Assembly (NCBI GenBank): GCA_021773015.1
Contig: JAJFKW010000001.1
Location: 1,409,305 to 1,473,304, forward strand
Direction: 5' to 3'
DNA: 64,000 nucleotides
From: Woeseia sp.
GTDB taxonomy: Bacteria > Pseudomonadota > Gammaproteobacteria > Steroidobacterales > Woeseiaceae
Shown in pieces: positions 37,761-47,309 of this stretch; positions within the stretch are counted from its first letter, which is position 1; each line of letters starts with the position of its first letter. The notes beneath the pieces are model-generated. The model was given only the letters and a program-made list of their open reading frames with translations, was not told where the DNA came from and did no database searches. Position numbers and translations under genes: made by a program.

Positions 37761-38960
37761 CTACAAAGCATGTGACCGATCAATATCGGTAACTCGTTCG
37801 GAAACCGTTATCGGCCCTTTGCCAAGCACTAGACATTTTACGTTTTCGCCCATTTCACCCGGCAGCGTCAAAACTTTAACTTGTCGTGCCATTTCAATCT
37901 GCGCACTGGTTGGCAGTGATGTCATATCGCTAATCTCATCCTGCAGACCACATTGAAGGAGGAATTGCGCCTGCGTGCAATAGCTAATTACGCGCAACCC
38001 GGCCTTGCTTGCTGAATTTGCGACCGCAGTGAAATCTACCCACGCGGTCAAATCCTGAATTCCCGGCAGCCGTAGAGGATCGCTATGCGCATAGTGTCTA
38101 AAGTGACATCTGAGCCAACCATCCTGACGATCTATCGCATAGTATTCCCGTTGGCTAACGCCGTAATCGAATATGAAAATGAGACCCTGATTCAGACTCT
38201 TTGCAATATCGGAAATCCATGCACGCTGGGAAAATGCAACCTCCGACGTGTAACCATCGTTGAAAGCAACACCCAGCGCATTTTCGAGACTGACAACAGC
38301 AGCAGAAAGATACGTCGGCGCCACAGCTATCTGCCAACATAATTCATCGTTTTCGCAGGCTACACGCCGTTGCATTACGCTGCCGACTTGTTTCGTGAAC
38401 CTCTCGACCGGTAGCGCGTCAAGAACTTCGTTGGCAATTACAACACCGTCGAACCTTTCTGGAAGTCCGTCGAGCCAAACAACACGCTCGAAAAAACTCG
38501 GTAGCGCATCCTGAATCGCCTCCGATTGCCGATCTCGGAGATCATCGGACACATCGAGAATGTAGTAATTCGTTGGTAATTGCCCAAGCTCCTGCAGCTT
38601 TCTGAGGACATTGACCGCAAGTGAACCGGTTCCAGCGCCGACTTCTAAAATGTTTCGCTCGGCGACCGCGTTGAACTGGCGTAACGCATCGGCAACCTGA
38701 ACCGCAAGCACGCGCGAAAAAATCGGCGATATTTCCGGTGCCGTGACGAAATCGCCCGCTGCACCGAATTTTGCCAGACCGGACACGTAGTAGCCCAAAT
38801 CAGGTGCGTACAACGCATGCTGCATAAATTCGGAAAACGCAATACTACCTTGCGCCGCCGATATTTCGCCGCGAATATGGGCGCCAACTTTGCTGCTATG
38901 TTGCAAGCTTTCTTGATCTGGGTTTGGAAGTTGGTTATTCATCATTCCATTCACTTGCAA
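37761..38960 (-). CDS. SAM-dependent methyltransferase, MidA/NDUFAF7-like
   Basis: A 399-residue protein of the COG1565/DUF185 family. 'FSEFMQHALYAPDLGYY' and 'GDFVTAPEISPIFSRVLA' are the family opening, 'ILEVGAGTGSLAVNVL' is the SAM site and 'VVIANEVLDALPVERF' the adjacent conserved block. Eukaryotic relatives (MidA/NDUFAF7) methylate an arginine of respiratory complex I; the bacterial target is not established. It is divergent from the pteridine reductase and 28 bp upstream of uppP on the same strand. Confidence 0.88.
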   Translation of the reverse strand: MQVNGMMNNQLPNPDQESLQHSSKVGAHIRGEISAAQGSIAFSEFMQHALYAPDLGYYVSGLAKFGAAGDFVTAPEISPIFSRVLAVQVADALRQFNAVAERNILEVGAGTGSLAVNVLRKLQELGQLPTNYYILDVSDDLRDRQSEAIQDALPSFFERVVWLDGLPERFDGVVIANEVLDALPVERFTKQVGSVMQRRVACENDELCWQIAVAPTYLSAAVVSLENALGVAFNDGYTSEVAFSQRAWISDIAKSLNQGLIFIFDYGVSQREYYAIDRQDGWLRCHFRHYAHSDPLRLPGIQDLTAWVDFTAVANSASKAGLRVISYCTQAQFLLQCGLQDEISDMTSLPTSAQIEMARQVKVLTLPGEMGENVKCLVLGKGPITVSERVTDIDRSHAL

Positions 38961-39073
38961 CGAGCTCGTTTGTTACCAACAATGTCAGCTCGCGCCATCG
39001 GCCGAGAAATAGGCCGCGAGCGAACGAATACCATGGGCAGACCATTATCACAGACTCTAATGCGCAGGATGAC

Positions 39074-39832
39074 ATGACCGCCCCCAATACCGAAACCTCG
39101 CAAACCAAATATGCATTGGTGACTGGAGGCGCTCGGCGCATCGGCGCCGCAATCGTGCGTGCGCTGCATACTAACGGCTATTGCGTCGGCATACATTATA
39201 GAAATTCATCCGAACAGGCTGTTGCCCTATGTGCAGGGCTCAACGAATTGAGGATGGATTCCGCCCACGTTTTTCACGCTGACCTCGCACAAATCGATGA
39301 CATTGAAACGCTATTCACTCGCTATCGTCGCTGGGCCGGTCGACTGGATGTCCTCATCAACAATGCATCGAGTTTTTACCCTACGCCTGTAGGCTCGGTC
39401 ACCGTCGACCAGTGGAACGATTTGATCGGCACCAATCTCCGCGCGCCAATGTTCCTGTCGCAACTGGCAACCCCTGCACTTACGGATGCGCAGGGATGCA
39501 TTGTCAATATTACCGATATTCATGCGCAGCGGCCCTTGCACAATCACAGCGTTTACGGTGCAGCAAAGGCCGGCTTAGCCATGCTGACACGATCGTTTGC
39601 GAAAGACCTCGCACCGGCAATTCGCGTCAACGCCATCGCACCAGGCGCGATTTTGTGGCCAGAAGAAGGCCTCACGGAATCAGTACAACAGCAAATTCTC
39701 AAGCAGATTCCACTTGCACGTAAGGGCGACCCTTCCGATATTGCCAAAACGGCTTTGTTTCTGATCGAGGACAGCCCGTACATCACCGGCCAAATTATTG
39801 CTGTTGACGGCGGCAGATCATTGGGTTGGTGA
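39074..39832 (+). CDS. Pteridine reductase-like short-chain dehydrogenase
   Basis: About 252 residues. 'ALVTGGARRIGAAIVRAL' is the NADPH-binding motif, with Arg-Arg typical of PTR1/FolM-type reductases. 'INNASSFYPTPVG' and the catalytic 'YGAAKAGL' (Tyr and Lys) follow, and 'NAIAPGAILWPEE' is the pteridine-reductase version of the PG motif. It probably reduces dihydrofolate or dihydropterins to the tetrahydro form. ATG 39074 follows AGGA. It sits beside folK and folB, consistent with folate work. Another SDR substrate is possible. Confidence 0.85.
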   Translation: MTAPNTETSQTKYALVTGGARRIGAAIVRALHTNGYCVGIHYRNSSEQAVALCAGLNELRMDSAHVFHADLAQIDDIETLFTRYRRWAGRLDVLINNASSFYPTPVGSVTVDQWNDLIGTNLRAPMFLSQLATPALTDAQGCIVNITDIHAQRPLHNHSVYGAAKAGLAMLTRSFAKDLAPAIRVNAIAPGAILWPEEGLTESVQQQILKQIPLARKGDPSDIAKTALFLIEDSPYITGQIIAVDGGRSLGW

Positions 39833-39863
39833 GATCCGCGCGGCGCTTGAGGCCAGTCGTTGC

Positions 39864-40352
39864 TTAAAGGTCGACATTCACCGATTCAAGCGGATGGCGC
39901 GATTGATCAAACTCAATCGCATGCGCGGCAATAGTGCGGCCGGTCACTGGATGCACGTAATTTGCGGCAAGCTCAGCCAATGGAATTAGGACGAAACTGT
40001 ATTGGAGCACATCGCTGCGCGGAATGACGACTGGCGGCTCATTAACAACCAACGAATCGTACAACAGCAAATCGATGTCCAAGGTTCGCGAGACGTACCT
40101 GGCCGAGCCGCGCTCGCGACCAGATATCTGGTGAATTTCGTCCAGAGCCGAGCAAACTTCGGCAGCCGAATCGCTGGTTTCAACTTTGGCCACCAGATTC
40201 AAGAAATCTTCGCCCGCAAACCCCAGTGCCTTACTTCGATATACAGAGGACATCTCCAGCTGCGAATACCTCGTGCGCAGCTCCGCCACCGCAAATCGCA
40301 GGTTCTCCTGCGGCCGGATATTGCTCCCCAATCCTAGAAATACGGTCGCCAT
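39864..40352 (-). CDS. folK: HPPK, 2-amino-4-hydroxy-6-hydroxymethyldihydropteridine pyrophosphokinase
   Basis: A 162-residue kinase that moves pyrophosphate from ATP to 6-hydroxymethyl-7,8-dihydropterin in folate synthesis. 'VFLGLGSNI' opens the protein and 'RYVSRTLDIDLLLYD' holds the ATP/Mg-binding residues of the family. It lies 3 bp downstream of folB on the same strand, forming tsaD-folB-folK. Confidence 0.93.
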   Translation of the reverse strand: MATVFLGLGSNIRPQENLRFAVAELRTRYSQLEMSSVYRSKALGFAGEDFLNLVAKVETSDSAAEVCSALDEIHQISGRERGSARYVSRTLDIDLLLYDSLVVNEPPVVIPRSDVLQYSFVLIPLAELAANYVHPVTGRTIAAHAIEFDQSRHPLESVNVDL

Positions 40353-40355
40353 CGA

Positions 40356-40727
40356 TTAAGTTTTGTTTCGGTAAATCGCTACACCAACGCCTTTAGCACC
40401 ACGTATCGCGCCCGGCTTATTGACTGTCACGTAAACCCAAGGCACGTCAAACTCAGAAAGAATGACTTGCGCAATGTTCTCAGCCATCGTCTCTACGAGT
40501 TGAAACGACGATTCCCGAACAAATGCTTGAATTCGTTTGGCAACTGACTTGTAGTTGAGCGTGTCTTCTATTGAATCGGTTGCCGCCGCACGGCGTATAT
40601 TCGCGCCAAGTTCCAGATCAATACTCACCGTTTGACGGATTTTTCGTTCCCAGTCCCAGATACCAACGACGGTATCCACTTGCATATCCCGCAAAAATAT
40701 CCTGTCTTCCATTCTTTGCTCGGTCAT
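40356..40727 (-). CDS. folB: Dihydroneopterin aldolase
   Basis: A 123-residue enzyme that splits dihydroneopterin to hydroxymethyldihydropterin and glycolaldehyde, one step before FolK. 'DRIFLRDMQVDTVVGIWDWER' and 'LVETMAENIAQVIL' with the conserved Glu, and 'VTVNKPGAIRGAKGVGVAI' with the catalytic Lys, match FolB. Its ATG touches the TGA of tsaD. The start could also be the Met five residues in ('MEDRIFLRD'). Confidence 0.93.
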   Translation of the reverse strand: MTEQRMEDRIFLRDMQVDTVVGIWDWERKIRQTVSIDLELGANIRRAAATDSIEDTLNYKSVAKRIQAFVRESSFQLVETMAENIAQVILSEFDVPWVYVTVNKPGAIRGAKGVGVAIYRNKT

Positions 40728-41759
40728 TCAATTACCCAATTCAATGTTGTCAGCCAGTGGTGTAGTTAGTGTTTCTAACGACCAGCGCGCACGGGCGCTA
40801 ATTTCGCCGGCTGGTTCCGCCTGCGACAAACGTATAGCACCAACGGCGGCAATCATTGCCGCATTATCCGTGCAAAACTCAATCCGCGGGTAATAAACGT
40901 CGCCGGCGAATCTATGACGAAGGTTTTCGCGCAGCGAAAGGTTAGCGCCGACGCCGCCGGCGACGACTATGCGTTGCGCTTGAACGCTTTCGGCGGCCTG
41001 CAGAGTCCGCGTCACCAATGTGTCAACGACCGCTGCTTGAAACGATGCCGCAATATTCGCCCTTTCCTGTTCGAGTCGACCGCTGGCAGCCGCCTCTTTC
41101 ACCTTCAGCATGACAGCCGTTTTTAGTCCGCTAAAGCTCAAATCGAAGCCAGGACGGCGAATCATTGGCCGAGGCAACGCATAACTCGCCGGATCGCCGC
41201 TCTCGGCGAGCTCCGCGAGCGCCGGGCCACCTGGATACGGCAGGCCGAGCAATTTAGCGGTCTTATCAAACGCTTCGCCGGCCGCGTCATCCAAGGTTGT
41301 ACCGAGCACCTCATAGTCACCAAATTTGCAGACCGAAACCAACAACGAGTGACCACCGGAAACGAGAAGCGCGAGAAACGGCATTGCCGGTGGCTCTTCT
41401 TCGAGCATGGGCGCCATCAGATGCCCCTCCATGTGATGCACGGCGATCACCGGACACGACCAGGCAAGGGCGAGTCCATTTGCCAGGCCACCAGCGACCA
41501 TGAGCGCGCCAACCAAACCGGGTCCCGCGGTGTAGGCGACCGCATCGGGACGCCCGCCGTCCGCCGCTTCCAATACCCGGTCCACTAACGGCAATAGCAT
41601 GCGAATATGATCTCGCGAGGCAATTTCCGGCACCACACCGCCGTAGACGGCGTGCAGGTCGACTTGGCTGTGCAGCGCATGCGCGAGCAACCCAGCGTCC
41701 GTATCGAATACGGCGACACCGGTTTCGTCGCAGCTCGTTTCTAGGCCGAGGATTCGCAT
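40728..41759 (-). CDS. tsaD: tRNA N6-threonylcarbamoyladenosine transferase
   Basis: About 343 residues; transfers threonylcarbamoyl to A37 of tRNAs that read ANN codons, with TsaB/TsaE. '[16 protein letters not shown]' opens the ASKHA fold. '[10 protein letters not shown]' carries the two metal-binding histidines, and '[10 protein letters not shown]' and '[16 protein letters not shown]' bind nucleotide. ATG 41759 matches the family start; the open frame runs 18 codons further with no similarity. Divergent from rpsU, the classical gammaproteobacterial arrangement. Confidence 0.96.
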   Translation of the reverse strand: MRILGLETSCDETGVAVFDTDAGLLAHALHSQVDLHAVYGGVVPEIASRDHIRMLLPLVDRVLEAADGGRPDAVAYTAGPGLVGALMVAGGLANGLALAWSCPVIAVHHMEGHLMAPMLEEEPPAMPFLALLVSGGHSLLVSVCKFGDYEVLGTTLDDAAGEAFDKTAKLLGLPYPGGPALAELAESGDPASYALPRPMIRRPGFDLSFSGLKTAVMLKVKEAAASGRLEQERANIAASFQAAVVDTLVTRTLQAAESVQAQRIVVAGGVGANLSLRENLRHRFAGDVYYPRIEFCTDNAAMIAAVGAIRLSQAEPAGEISARARWSLETLTTPLADNIELGN

Positions 41760-41823
41760 AGGCGGCGCATCATACCCCAGGAAACCCTGGGTACCGTAAA
41801 GCAGAATTGGCACCGAAATAGCG

Positions 41824-41852
41824 TTGCAAGCCGTAAATATTCGCTATATCAT
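41824..41852 (+). promoter_or_regulatory. rpsU operon promoter
   Basis: TTGCAA at 41824-41829 and TATCAT at 41847-41852 are separated by 17 bp. The predicted start point is near 41859, 60 bp before rpsU and immediately before a hairpin. Confidence 0.65.
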
Positions 41853-41864
41853 GCTCGGCTCAGT

Positions 41865-41895
41865 CCCGGACTCGTTTGCGAGCCGGGTTTCTTTG
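41865..41895 (+). terminator. Attenuator-like hairpin in rpsU leader
   Basis: CCCGG-A-CTCG pairs with CGAG-CCGGG (9 bp, one bulged A, 4-base loop) at 41865-41887 and is followed by TTTCTTT. It lies in the leader, a few bases after the predicted start point and before rpsU, so it could cut off most transcripts. Confidence 0.6.
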
Positions 41896-41921
41896 TATCC
41901 AATAGTGAATTAAGAAATCGT

Positions 41922-42137
41922 ATGCCGAGTGTTCGAATTAAAGAAAACGAGTATTTTGACGCTGCCCTGCGGCGCTTCAAACGCGCCTGTGAAAAAGCCG
42001 GCGTCCTGACGGAACTCCGTCGACGTGAATTCTACGAAAAGCCCACCCAAGAACGAAAGCGCAAGAAAGCTGCTGCAGTTAAGCGGCATCTAAAACGTAT
42101 TTCTCGGGAAGTGGCACGCCGCAAGCGCCTTTATTAG
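41922..42137 (+). CDS. rpsU: 30S ribosomal protein bS21
   Basis: A 71-residue very basic protein of the small ribosomal subunit, needed for pairing of mRNA with the 16S 3' end. '[24 protein letters not shown]' and '[20 protein letters not shown]' are diagnostic. First gene of rpsU-yqeY-dnaG-rpoD, which links translation, replication and transcription initiation. Confidence 0.97.
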   Translation: MPSVRIKENEYFDAALRRFKRACEKAGVLTELRRREFYEKPTQERKRKKAAAVKRHLKRISREVARRKRLY

Positions 42138-42237
42138 CGCCAACGATATGCTGCGCTAGGTTACGGCGGCACCACCCCCGTAATACGCCAGATTCTTCAG
42201 AGAGAGATTCCACTCTGCGCCTTCGTGGAGATAAGCC

Positions 42238-42681
42238 ATGACGCTCAAATCCCAAATCCAGGATGACATGAAGTCCGCGATGAAGGCGGGCGAAAAAGAT
42301 CGACTAAAGGTCATTCGACTCATTCTCGCCGCGATCAAGCAGATCGAGGTCGACAAACGCATAGAGGTTGACGATGCGGCTGCCCTCGACATCCTAAACA
42401 AGATGGTAAAGCAGCGCCGCGATTCAGTAGCGCAATTCACCGACGGTGGCCGAGACGATTTGGCGCAAATCGAATTAGCGGAAATCATGGTATTGGACAC
42501 CTATTTGCCGGAACAACTGTCTGACACCGCGCTCGATGAAATGATTCAGACTACGATTGCCGATACCGGCGCCGAATCAATTCGAGATATGGGCAAGGTA
42601 ATGGGACAGGTCAAAGCGAAAGCCGGGGGACGCGCTGATATGGCGATCGTCGGCGCGAAAGTTAAAGCGAAATTGGGCTAA
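42238..42681 (+). CDS. yqeY: GatB/YqeY domain protein
   Basis: A 147-residue helical protein starting 'LKSQIQDDMKSAMKAGEKDRL' and ending in the 'GKVMGQVKAKAGGRADMAIVG' block shared with the tail of GatB, which binds tRNA during transamidation. The stand-alone role is uncertain, perhaps tRNA-related. A GGAG site precedes the ATG. It lies between rpsU and dnaG, its common position in gammaproteobacteria. Confidence 0.92.
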   Translation: MTLKSQIQDDMKSAMKAGEKDRLKVIRLILAAIKQIEVDKRIEVDDAAALDILNKMVKQRRDSVAQFTDGGRDDLAQIELAEIMVLDTYLPEQLSDTALDEMIQTTIADTGAESIRDMGKVMGQVKAKAGGRADMAIVGAKVKAKLG

Positions 42682-42694
42682 TTTCGCCCGTAAA

Positions 42695-42719
42695 TGCCGG
42701 CATTTCGCTATGCTTGGCA
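42695..42719 (+). other. Hairpin between yqeY and dnaG
   Basis: TGCCGGCAT and ATGCTTGGCA can pair over 9 positions with one bulged T around a 6-base loop, without a following T tract. In other gammaproteobacteria the operon carries processing or partial-termination signals in this region, which may lower DnaG output. Confidence 0.35.
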
Positions 42720-42854
42720 GAGTAGAATTACGGCACATCAAATAATAACGTTGGGCCACTTTTGGTGGACCCGATCAGATGCCCAACAGGGCAACCCATT
42801 GAGCGCCAAAAAGTGGAATCCGAAGCGTATGCATTTTGAAGTGTCATTGACGAT

Positions 42855-44633
42855 ATGAGCGGCCTGATTCCGCAGCATTTTATCGATGATCTTATCGCTC
42901 GTGCCGACATCGTCGAGGTGCTAGGGCGACGCATTCAGATGAAGAAAGCAGGCAAGGAGTACAAAGCTTGCTGCCCCTTCCACGACGAAAAAACACCGTC
43001 GTTCACGATTAGCCCGACCAAGGGTTTTTACCACTGCTTCGGTTGCGGCGCGCACGGAACGGCGCTGGGGTTCTTGATGGAGCACGAACACCTGAGTTTC
43101 GTCGAGGCCGTCGAGAGTTTAGCAAATAGCATGGGCATCGAGGTGCCACGCGACGAAGGCCAGCGACCTGCACGCCGCTACGATGAGCTTTTCGGTTTAA
43201 TGGGCGAGATTGAAGATTTTTATCAGAGTGAATTGAGAAAGCATGCGCCGGCAGTCGGCTATCTCAAAGAACGTGGGATCGATGGGCCGACTGCAAAGCG
43301 GTTTGGCATTGGCTATGCGCCAGCCATTTGGGACGCGGTGTTGAAGCGCTTCGGTAAAACGAAAGAACAGAGCGAACGATTGCTTGCTGTGGGTCAAATC
43401 ATTCGACGTGACACCGGTAAGCACTACGACCGCTTTAGAGATCGCGTGATGTTTCCCATCCGCGACGCACGCGGCCGCTGCATTGGTTTCGGCGGCCGGG
43501 TAATGAGCCAGGAAAAAGACGATAAGCAGCCGAAGTATCTCAATACGAGTGACACGGTGTTGTTTCACAAACGCCAGGAGCTTTACGGACTGTATGAGGC
43601 GCGGCAGGCTTTGCGACAGATCGACCGCCTTTTGGTGGTCGAGGGCTACATGGACGTCGTTGGCCTAGCCCGCCACGGCATAGACTACGCGGTTGCCACC
43701 TTGGGAACCGCAACGACCGACGAGCATCTTAACCGCTTATTCCGGCTCTGCGACGAGGTCAATTTTTGCTTTGACGGCGATCGCGCCGGACGCGATGCAG
43801 CGTGGAAGGCACTGGAGACAGCGCTGCCGCATGTCAAAGAAGGCAGGCAGATTCGCTTCGTTTTCTTGCCCGACGGCCAGGACCCGGATTCTTACGTTAA
43901 GGATCATGGATCTGCCGCATTTGAAGACGTTATCGGCGGCGGCGTTGCACTCTCTGACTTTCTTATCAATCAGCTATCGGCGAGCGTCGATATGACCACC
44001 GTCGATGGCCGCGCTCGACTTGCCGAATTAGCCAGACCCCTCATGGCACAGATATCCAACGGCATTTACAAAGAGTTGCTTATGTCGCAACTCGCAGAAG
44101 TCATAGGCATGCCGGAGCACAAACTTGCTGCGATCTTGTCAAGTCAGAATGCCGCGTCGCTGCCGCAAAGCCTGCGAGAACAAGGTTTGGCAAAAGTTGC
44201 GGCGAAAATCAATGCCGGAAATCGACCTTCGGTAGTACGACGCGCGATGACCCTATTGCTGCATCAGCCGAGCGCCGCGATGACGCTGAATGTGGAAGAT
44301 CTAGCCAGTGTGACGCGTCGCGGTGCTGCGTTATTGCAGGATCTCATTGAAACCGTGCAAGCCGACCCCACACTTACGACCGCCGGCATCTTAGAGCGCT
44401 GGCGGACCGACGAGGAAGGTCGACATCTTGGCAAATTGGCCTCGATCGAAGTACCCGATGACAATGATTTTGATGTCGCGGCAGAATTGGCGGATTGTGT
44501 ACGCCAGTTAAACGCTATGGCAGTACATGACCGGTTTAATTTTCTCATTGAGAAACAAAAACTTACTGGGCTCTCAGCGGCCGAATTGGAAGAATTTCGA
44601 ACGTTGAGCAGGAATAATGTCAGTAATGGATAA
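42855..44633 (+). CDS. dnaG: DNA primase
   Basis: A 592-residue primase that makes RNA primers at the replication fork. The N-terminal CHC2 zinc domain has 'CCPFHDEKTPSF' and 'YHCFGCGAHG'. The Toprim catalytic part carries 'VEGYMDVVGLARHG' and 'FDGDRAGRDAA'. The C-terminal helicase-binding region is about residues 440-592. ATG 42855 opens 'MSGLIPQHFIDDL', the family start. Preceded by a 173-bp spacer after yqeY. Confidence 0.96.
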   Translation: MSGLIPQHFIDDLIARADIVEVLGRRIQMKKAGKEYKACCPFHDEKTPSFTISPTKGFYHCFGCGAHGTALGFLMEHEHLSFVEAVESLANSMGIEVPRDEGQRPARRYDELFGLMGEIEDFYQSELRKHAPAVGYLKERGIDGPTAKRFGIGYAPAIWDAVLKRFGKTKEQSERLLAVGQIIRRDTGKHYDRFRDRVMFPIRDARGRCIGFGGRVMSQEKDDKQPKYLNTSDTVLFHKRQELYGLYEARQALRQIDRLLVVEGYMDVVGLARHGIDYAVATLGTATTDEHLNRLFRLCDEVNFCFDGDRAGRDAAWKALETALPHVKEGRQIRFVFLPDGQDPDSYVKDHGSAAFEDVIGGGVALSDFLINQLSASVDMTTVDGRARLAELARPLMAQISNGIYKELLMSQLAEVIGMPEHKLAAILSSQNAASLPQSLREQGLAKVAAKINAGNRPSVVRRAMTLLLHQPSAAMTLNVEDLASVTRRGAALLQDLIETVQADPTLTTAGILERWRTDEEGRHLGKLASIEVPDDNDFDVAAELADCVRQLNAMAVHDRFNFLIEKQKLTGLSAAELEEFRTLSRNNVSNG

Positions 44634-44636
44634 ATA

Positions 44637-44665
44637 TGGATTAGGCTCTGTCATAAGAGTATAAT
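44637..44665 (+). promoter_or_regulatory. Internal promoter for rpoD
   Basis: A perfect TATAAT at 44660-44665 has TGGATT 17 bp upstream. It falls in the dnaG-rpoD gap about 40 bp before the rpoD start and would let sigma70 be made independently of the operon. Confidence 0.6.
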
Positions 44666-44702
44666 TGGTCGTTTGCATTTTTTACTTAGAGGTCTCAACG
44701 TC

Positions 44703-46538
44703 TTGAGCGAAAAACCCGTAATCAGCAGTGGCAGCAAGCAGGCACAGCAACTAAAAGAACTCATTGCCCGCGGCAAGGAACAAGGCTACCTGACTTATAC
44801 AGAGGTCAATGATCATTTGCCGAGCGGCATTGTAGATCCAGAGCAGATCGAAGACATCGTCAACATGATTAATGACATGGGCATCGCCGTTCATGAAAAG
44901 GCGCCGGACGCGGAATCGTTAATCCTTTCCGAGAATGCCGTCTCTGGCGACGACGAAGATGCCGCCGAAGAAGCTGAGGCTGCACTCGCAAGTGTCGACG
45001 CTGAATTCGGCAGAACTACCGACCCGGTACGCATGTACATGCGGGAAATGGGCACCGTAGAACTGTTGACGCGGCAAGGCGAAATTGAAATTGCCAAGCG
45101 TATTGAAGATGGCCTGAATCAAGTCAAATACCACATGGCGCACTACCCTCCAACGGTAGAAAAGCTAATTCAGGTTGCCGAAGCGGTCGCAGCGGAAGAA
45201 ACGCGCATGCAAGATTTCGTGGTTGGGTTTATCGACCCCAATGCACCGGATGAAATCAAGTCGCCCGTAAGCAAAGCGGATCAGGACAATTCGGACGACG
45301 ATGAAGAAGAAGTCGTTGACACTGGACCTGACCCAGAAGAGGTAGCCGCACGCGTCAAGGTGATCAAGCGCCTTTATAAACGCTCATTGGTCGCGCTCGA
45401 AAACGGTGGTAGCAAAGACAAGAAAACGATCAAAGTGCAAGCCGAGCTTGCCGATCAGTTGATGGAACTAAAACTTGCACCGAAATTGTTTGATTTGTTG
45501 GTGAGGAATCTTCGCGGCTCTGTATCTGTCGTGCGCATGCAGGAACGGCAAGTTATGCAGATTTGTGTTCGAGACGCCGGCATGCCGAGAAAAGATTTCC
45601 TGGCCAGCTTCCCGAAGAGTGAAACGGATCTAAACTGGATCGAGAAACATATTCGCGCCAAGCGCAAGCATTCTTCCACGCTTGCGAAGTTGCGCGACGA
45701 TGTTTTGCGCGCGCAGCGGAAGTTACTTGCAGTAGAAACGCTGACAAATTTGCAGATTGCCGAAATCAAAGAAATTAATAGGCAAATGTCTATCGGTGAA
45801 GCTAAAGCTCGACGCGCCAAAAAGGAAATGGTCGAGGCGAACTTGCGTTTGGTCATTTCCATCGCGAAGAAGTACACCAATCGCGGATTGCAATTCCTGG
45901 ACCTAATTCAGGAAGGCAACATTGGTCTAATGAAGGCCGTAGACAAATTCGAGTACCGGCGCGGTTACAAGTTTTCGACCTATGCAACATGGTGGATTCG
46001 GCAGGCGATTACACGATCGATCGCGGACCAAGCCAGGACTATTCGAATTCCAGTTCATATGATCGAAACGATCAACAAGCTGAATCGTATTTCCCGGCAA
46101 ATGTTGCAGGAAATGGGTCGCGAACCGTTGCCGGACGAATTGGCTGAACGCATGGAAATGCCGGAAGACAAAGTCCGTAAAGTACTTAAGATTGCGAAAG
46201 AACCAATTTCAATGGAAACCCCTATTGGTGACGACGAAGACTCGCACCTCGGCGATTTCATCGAAGACCAAACGGTGCATTCGCCGGTCGATTCCGCAAC
46301 GTCGGAGGGCCTAAAAGAAACGACGCACTCGGTGCTTGCTGGATTAACGCCTCGTGAGGCGAAAGTACTTCGCATGCGCTTCGGTATTGACATGAATACC
46401 GATCACACACTGGAAGAGGTCGGCAAGCAGTTCGATGTGACACGAGAGAGAATTCGTCAAATTGAGGCGAAGGCACTACGCAAGCTACGTCACCCTACTC
46501 GCTCTGATCAATTGCGCAGTTTCTTGATAGAAGATTAA
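44703..46538 (+). CDS. rpoD: RNA polymerase sigma factor RpoD (sigma70)
   Basis: About 611 residues; the housekeeping sigma factor. Region 1.1 ('[21 protein letters not shown]') is followed by an acidic stretch, region 1.2 '[16 protein letters not shown]', a long non-conserved region, region 2 with '[15 protein letters not shown]', and region 4.2 '[18 protein letters not shown]'. It ends 'LRSFLIED'. The start is taken as the TTG at 44703, preceded by GAGG nine bases upstream. The frame extends to a TTG at 44673 without a ribosome site, and no ATG is available. Confidence 0.96.
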   Translation: MSEKPVISSGSKQAQQLKELIARGKEQGYLTYTEVNDHLPSGIVDPEQIEDIVNMINDMGIAVHEKAPDAESLILSENAVSGDDEDAAEEAEAALASVDAEFGRTTDPVRMYMREMGTVELLTRQGEIEIAKRIEDGLNQVKYHMAHYPPTVEKLIQVAEAVAAEETRMQDFVVGFIDPNAPDEIKSPVSKADQDNSDDDEEEVVDTGPDPEEVAARVKVIKRLYKRSLVALENGGSKDKKTIKVQAELADQLMELKLAPKLFDLLVRNLRGSVSVVRMQERQVMQICVRDAGMPRKDFLASFPKSETDLNWIEKHIRAKRKHSSTLAKLRDDVLRAQRKLLAVETLTNLQIAEIKEINRQMSIGEAKARRAKKEMVEANLRLVISIAKKYTNRGLQFLDLIQEGNIGLMKAVDKFEYRRGYKFSTYATWWIRQAITRSIADQARTIRIPVHMIETINKLNRISRQMLQEMGREPLPDELAERMEMPEDKVRKVLKIAKEPISMETPIGDDEDSHLGDFIEDQTVHSPVDSATSEGLKETTHSVLAGLTPREAKVLRMRFGIDMNTDHTLEEVGKQFDVTRERIRQIEAKALRKLRHPTRSDQLRSFLIED

Positions 46539-46576
46539 TTGTGCCAAAAGGGTGCGTTGGACACATCCAAAAAATC

Positions 46577-46653
<77 letters not shown>

Positions 46654-46694
46654 AATCCTCCCTCTCACCTAAGAAAGACGCATGTGGCAGGCGA

Positions 46695-47140
46695 GGATTT
46701 ATCTTTAGTGGAGTATCAATATCGCGCTGCCACAAGCATTCTAATAGCGCACTAAAGATCAATTCGCACCGATCAATGCAGAGTCTTCCTCTAGGTGGGA
46801 GAAATGGGATTTATCTTTAGTGGAGTATCAACATCGCGCTGCCATCAAGCATTCTTATTGCGCACTAAAGATCAATTCGCACCGATCAATGCAGAGTCTT
46901 CCTCTAGATAGGAGAAATGGGATATGTCTTTAGTGGAGTCTCAATTTCGTGCTTTCACAAGCATTCTTATAGCGCACTGGAGATCAATCCATACCGATCA
47001 AAACAGAATCTGCCGCTAGATAGGCGTATTGGGATTTATCTTTAGCGAGCTGGCCGTTTGGCGGATCCACAAGAATCTTATTTCGCACTAATGATCGATT
47101 CGCGCCGAATTTCGAATAATCTTGAGCTCGAAGGGCAATT
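46695..47140 (+). repeat. Four tandem hairpin-forming repeats, 112-113 bp each
   Basis: Units start at about 46695, 46807, 46920 and 47032, each with GGAT followed by the TCTTTAG core. Units 1 and 2 differ at only about six positions; unit 3 is more diverged; unit 4 is strongly decayed. Each unit has outer arms ATCTTTAGTG / CACTAAAGAT and inner arms GCGCT / AGCGC: 46701-46759, 46813-46872, 46927-46983, and 47038-47095 (partial). In unit 3 the right outer arm is CACTGGAGA and the inner left arm GTGCT, changes that keep pairing as G-U in plus-strand RNA. No protein frame is shared. It directly follows the tRNA, with no terminator seen between. Confidence 0.85.
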
Positions 47141-47309
47141 GGGAACGCATGCAAATAGCCGAATTTCTGATTTCCGTTAACAGTTTACAGCCACAGATGA
47201 TGCAGTCGCGGATCCGAGGCGCTAATTTACGAGCAGTTGGCCCTAAATATTCTATGAATCCTGCCGATAAATAGTGCGATGGATCTAATCGGATTGGGAG
47301 AAAGGCCTC

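Noticed and set aside
46654-47309. CRISPR array in the repeated region after the tRNA
   Set aside because: The units are 112-113 bp with no short constant repeat alternating with unique spacers, and adjacent copies are similar along their whole length, so it is a simple tandem repeat.
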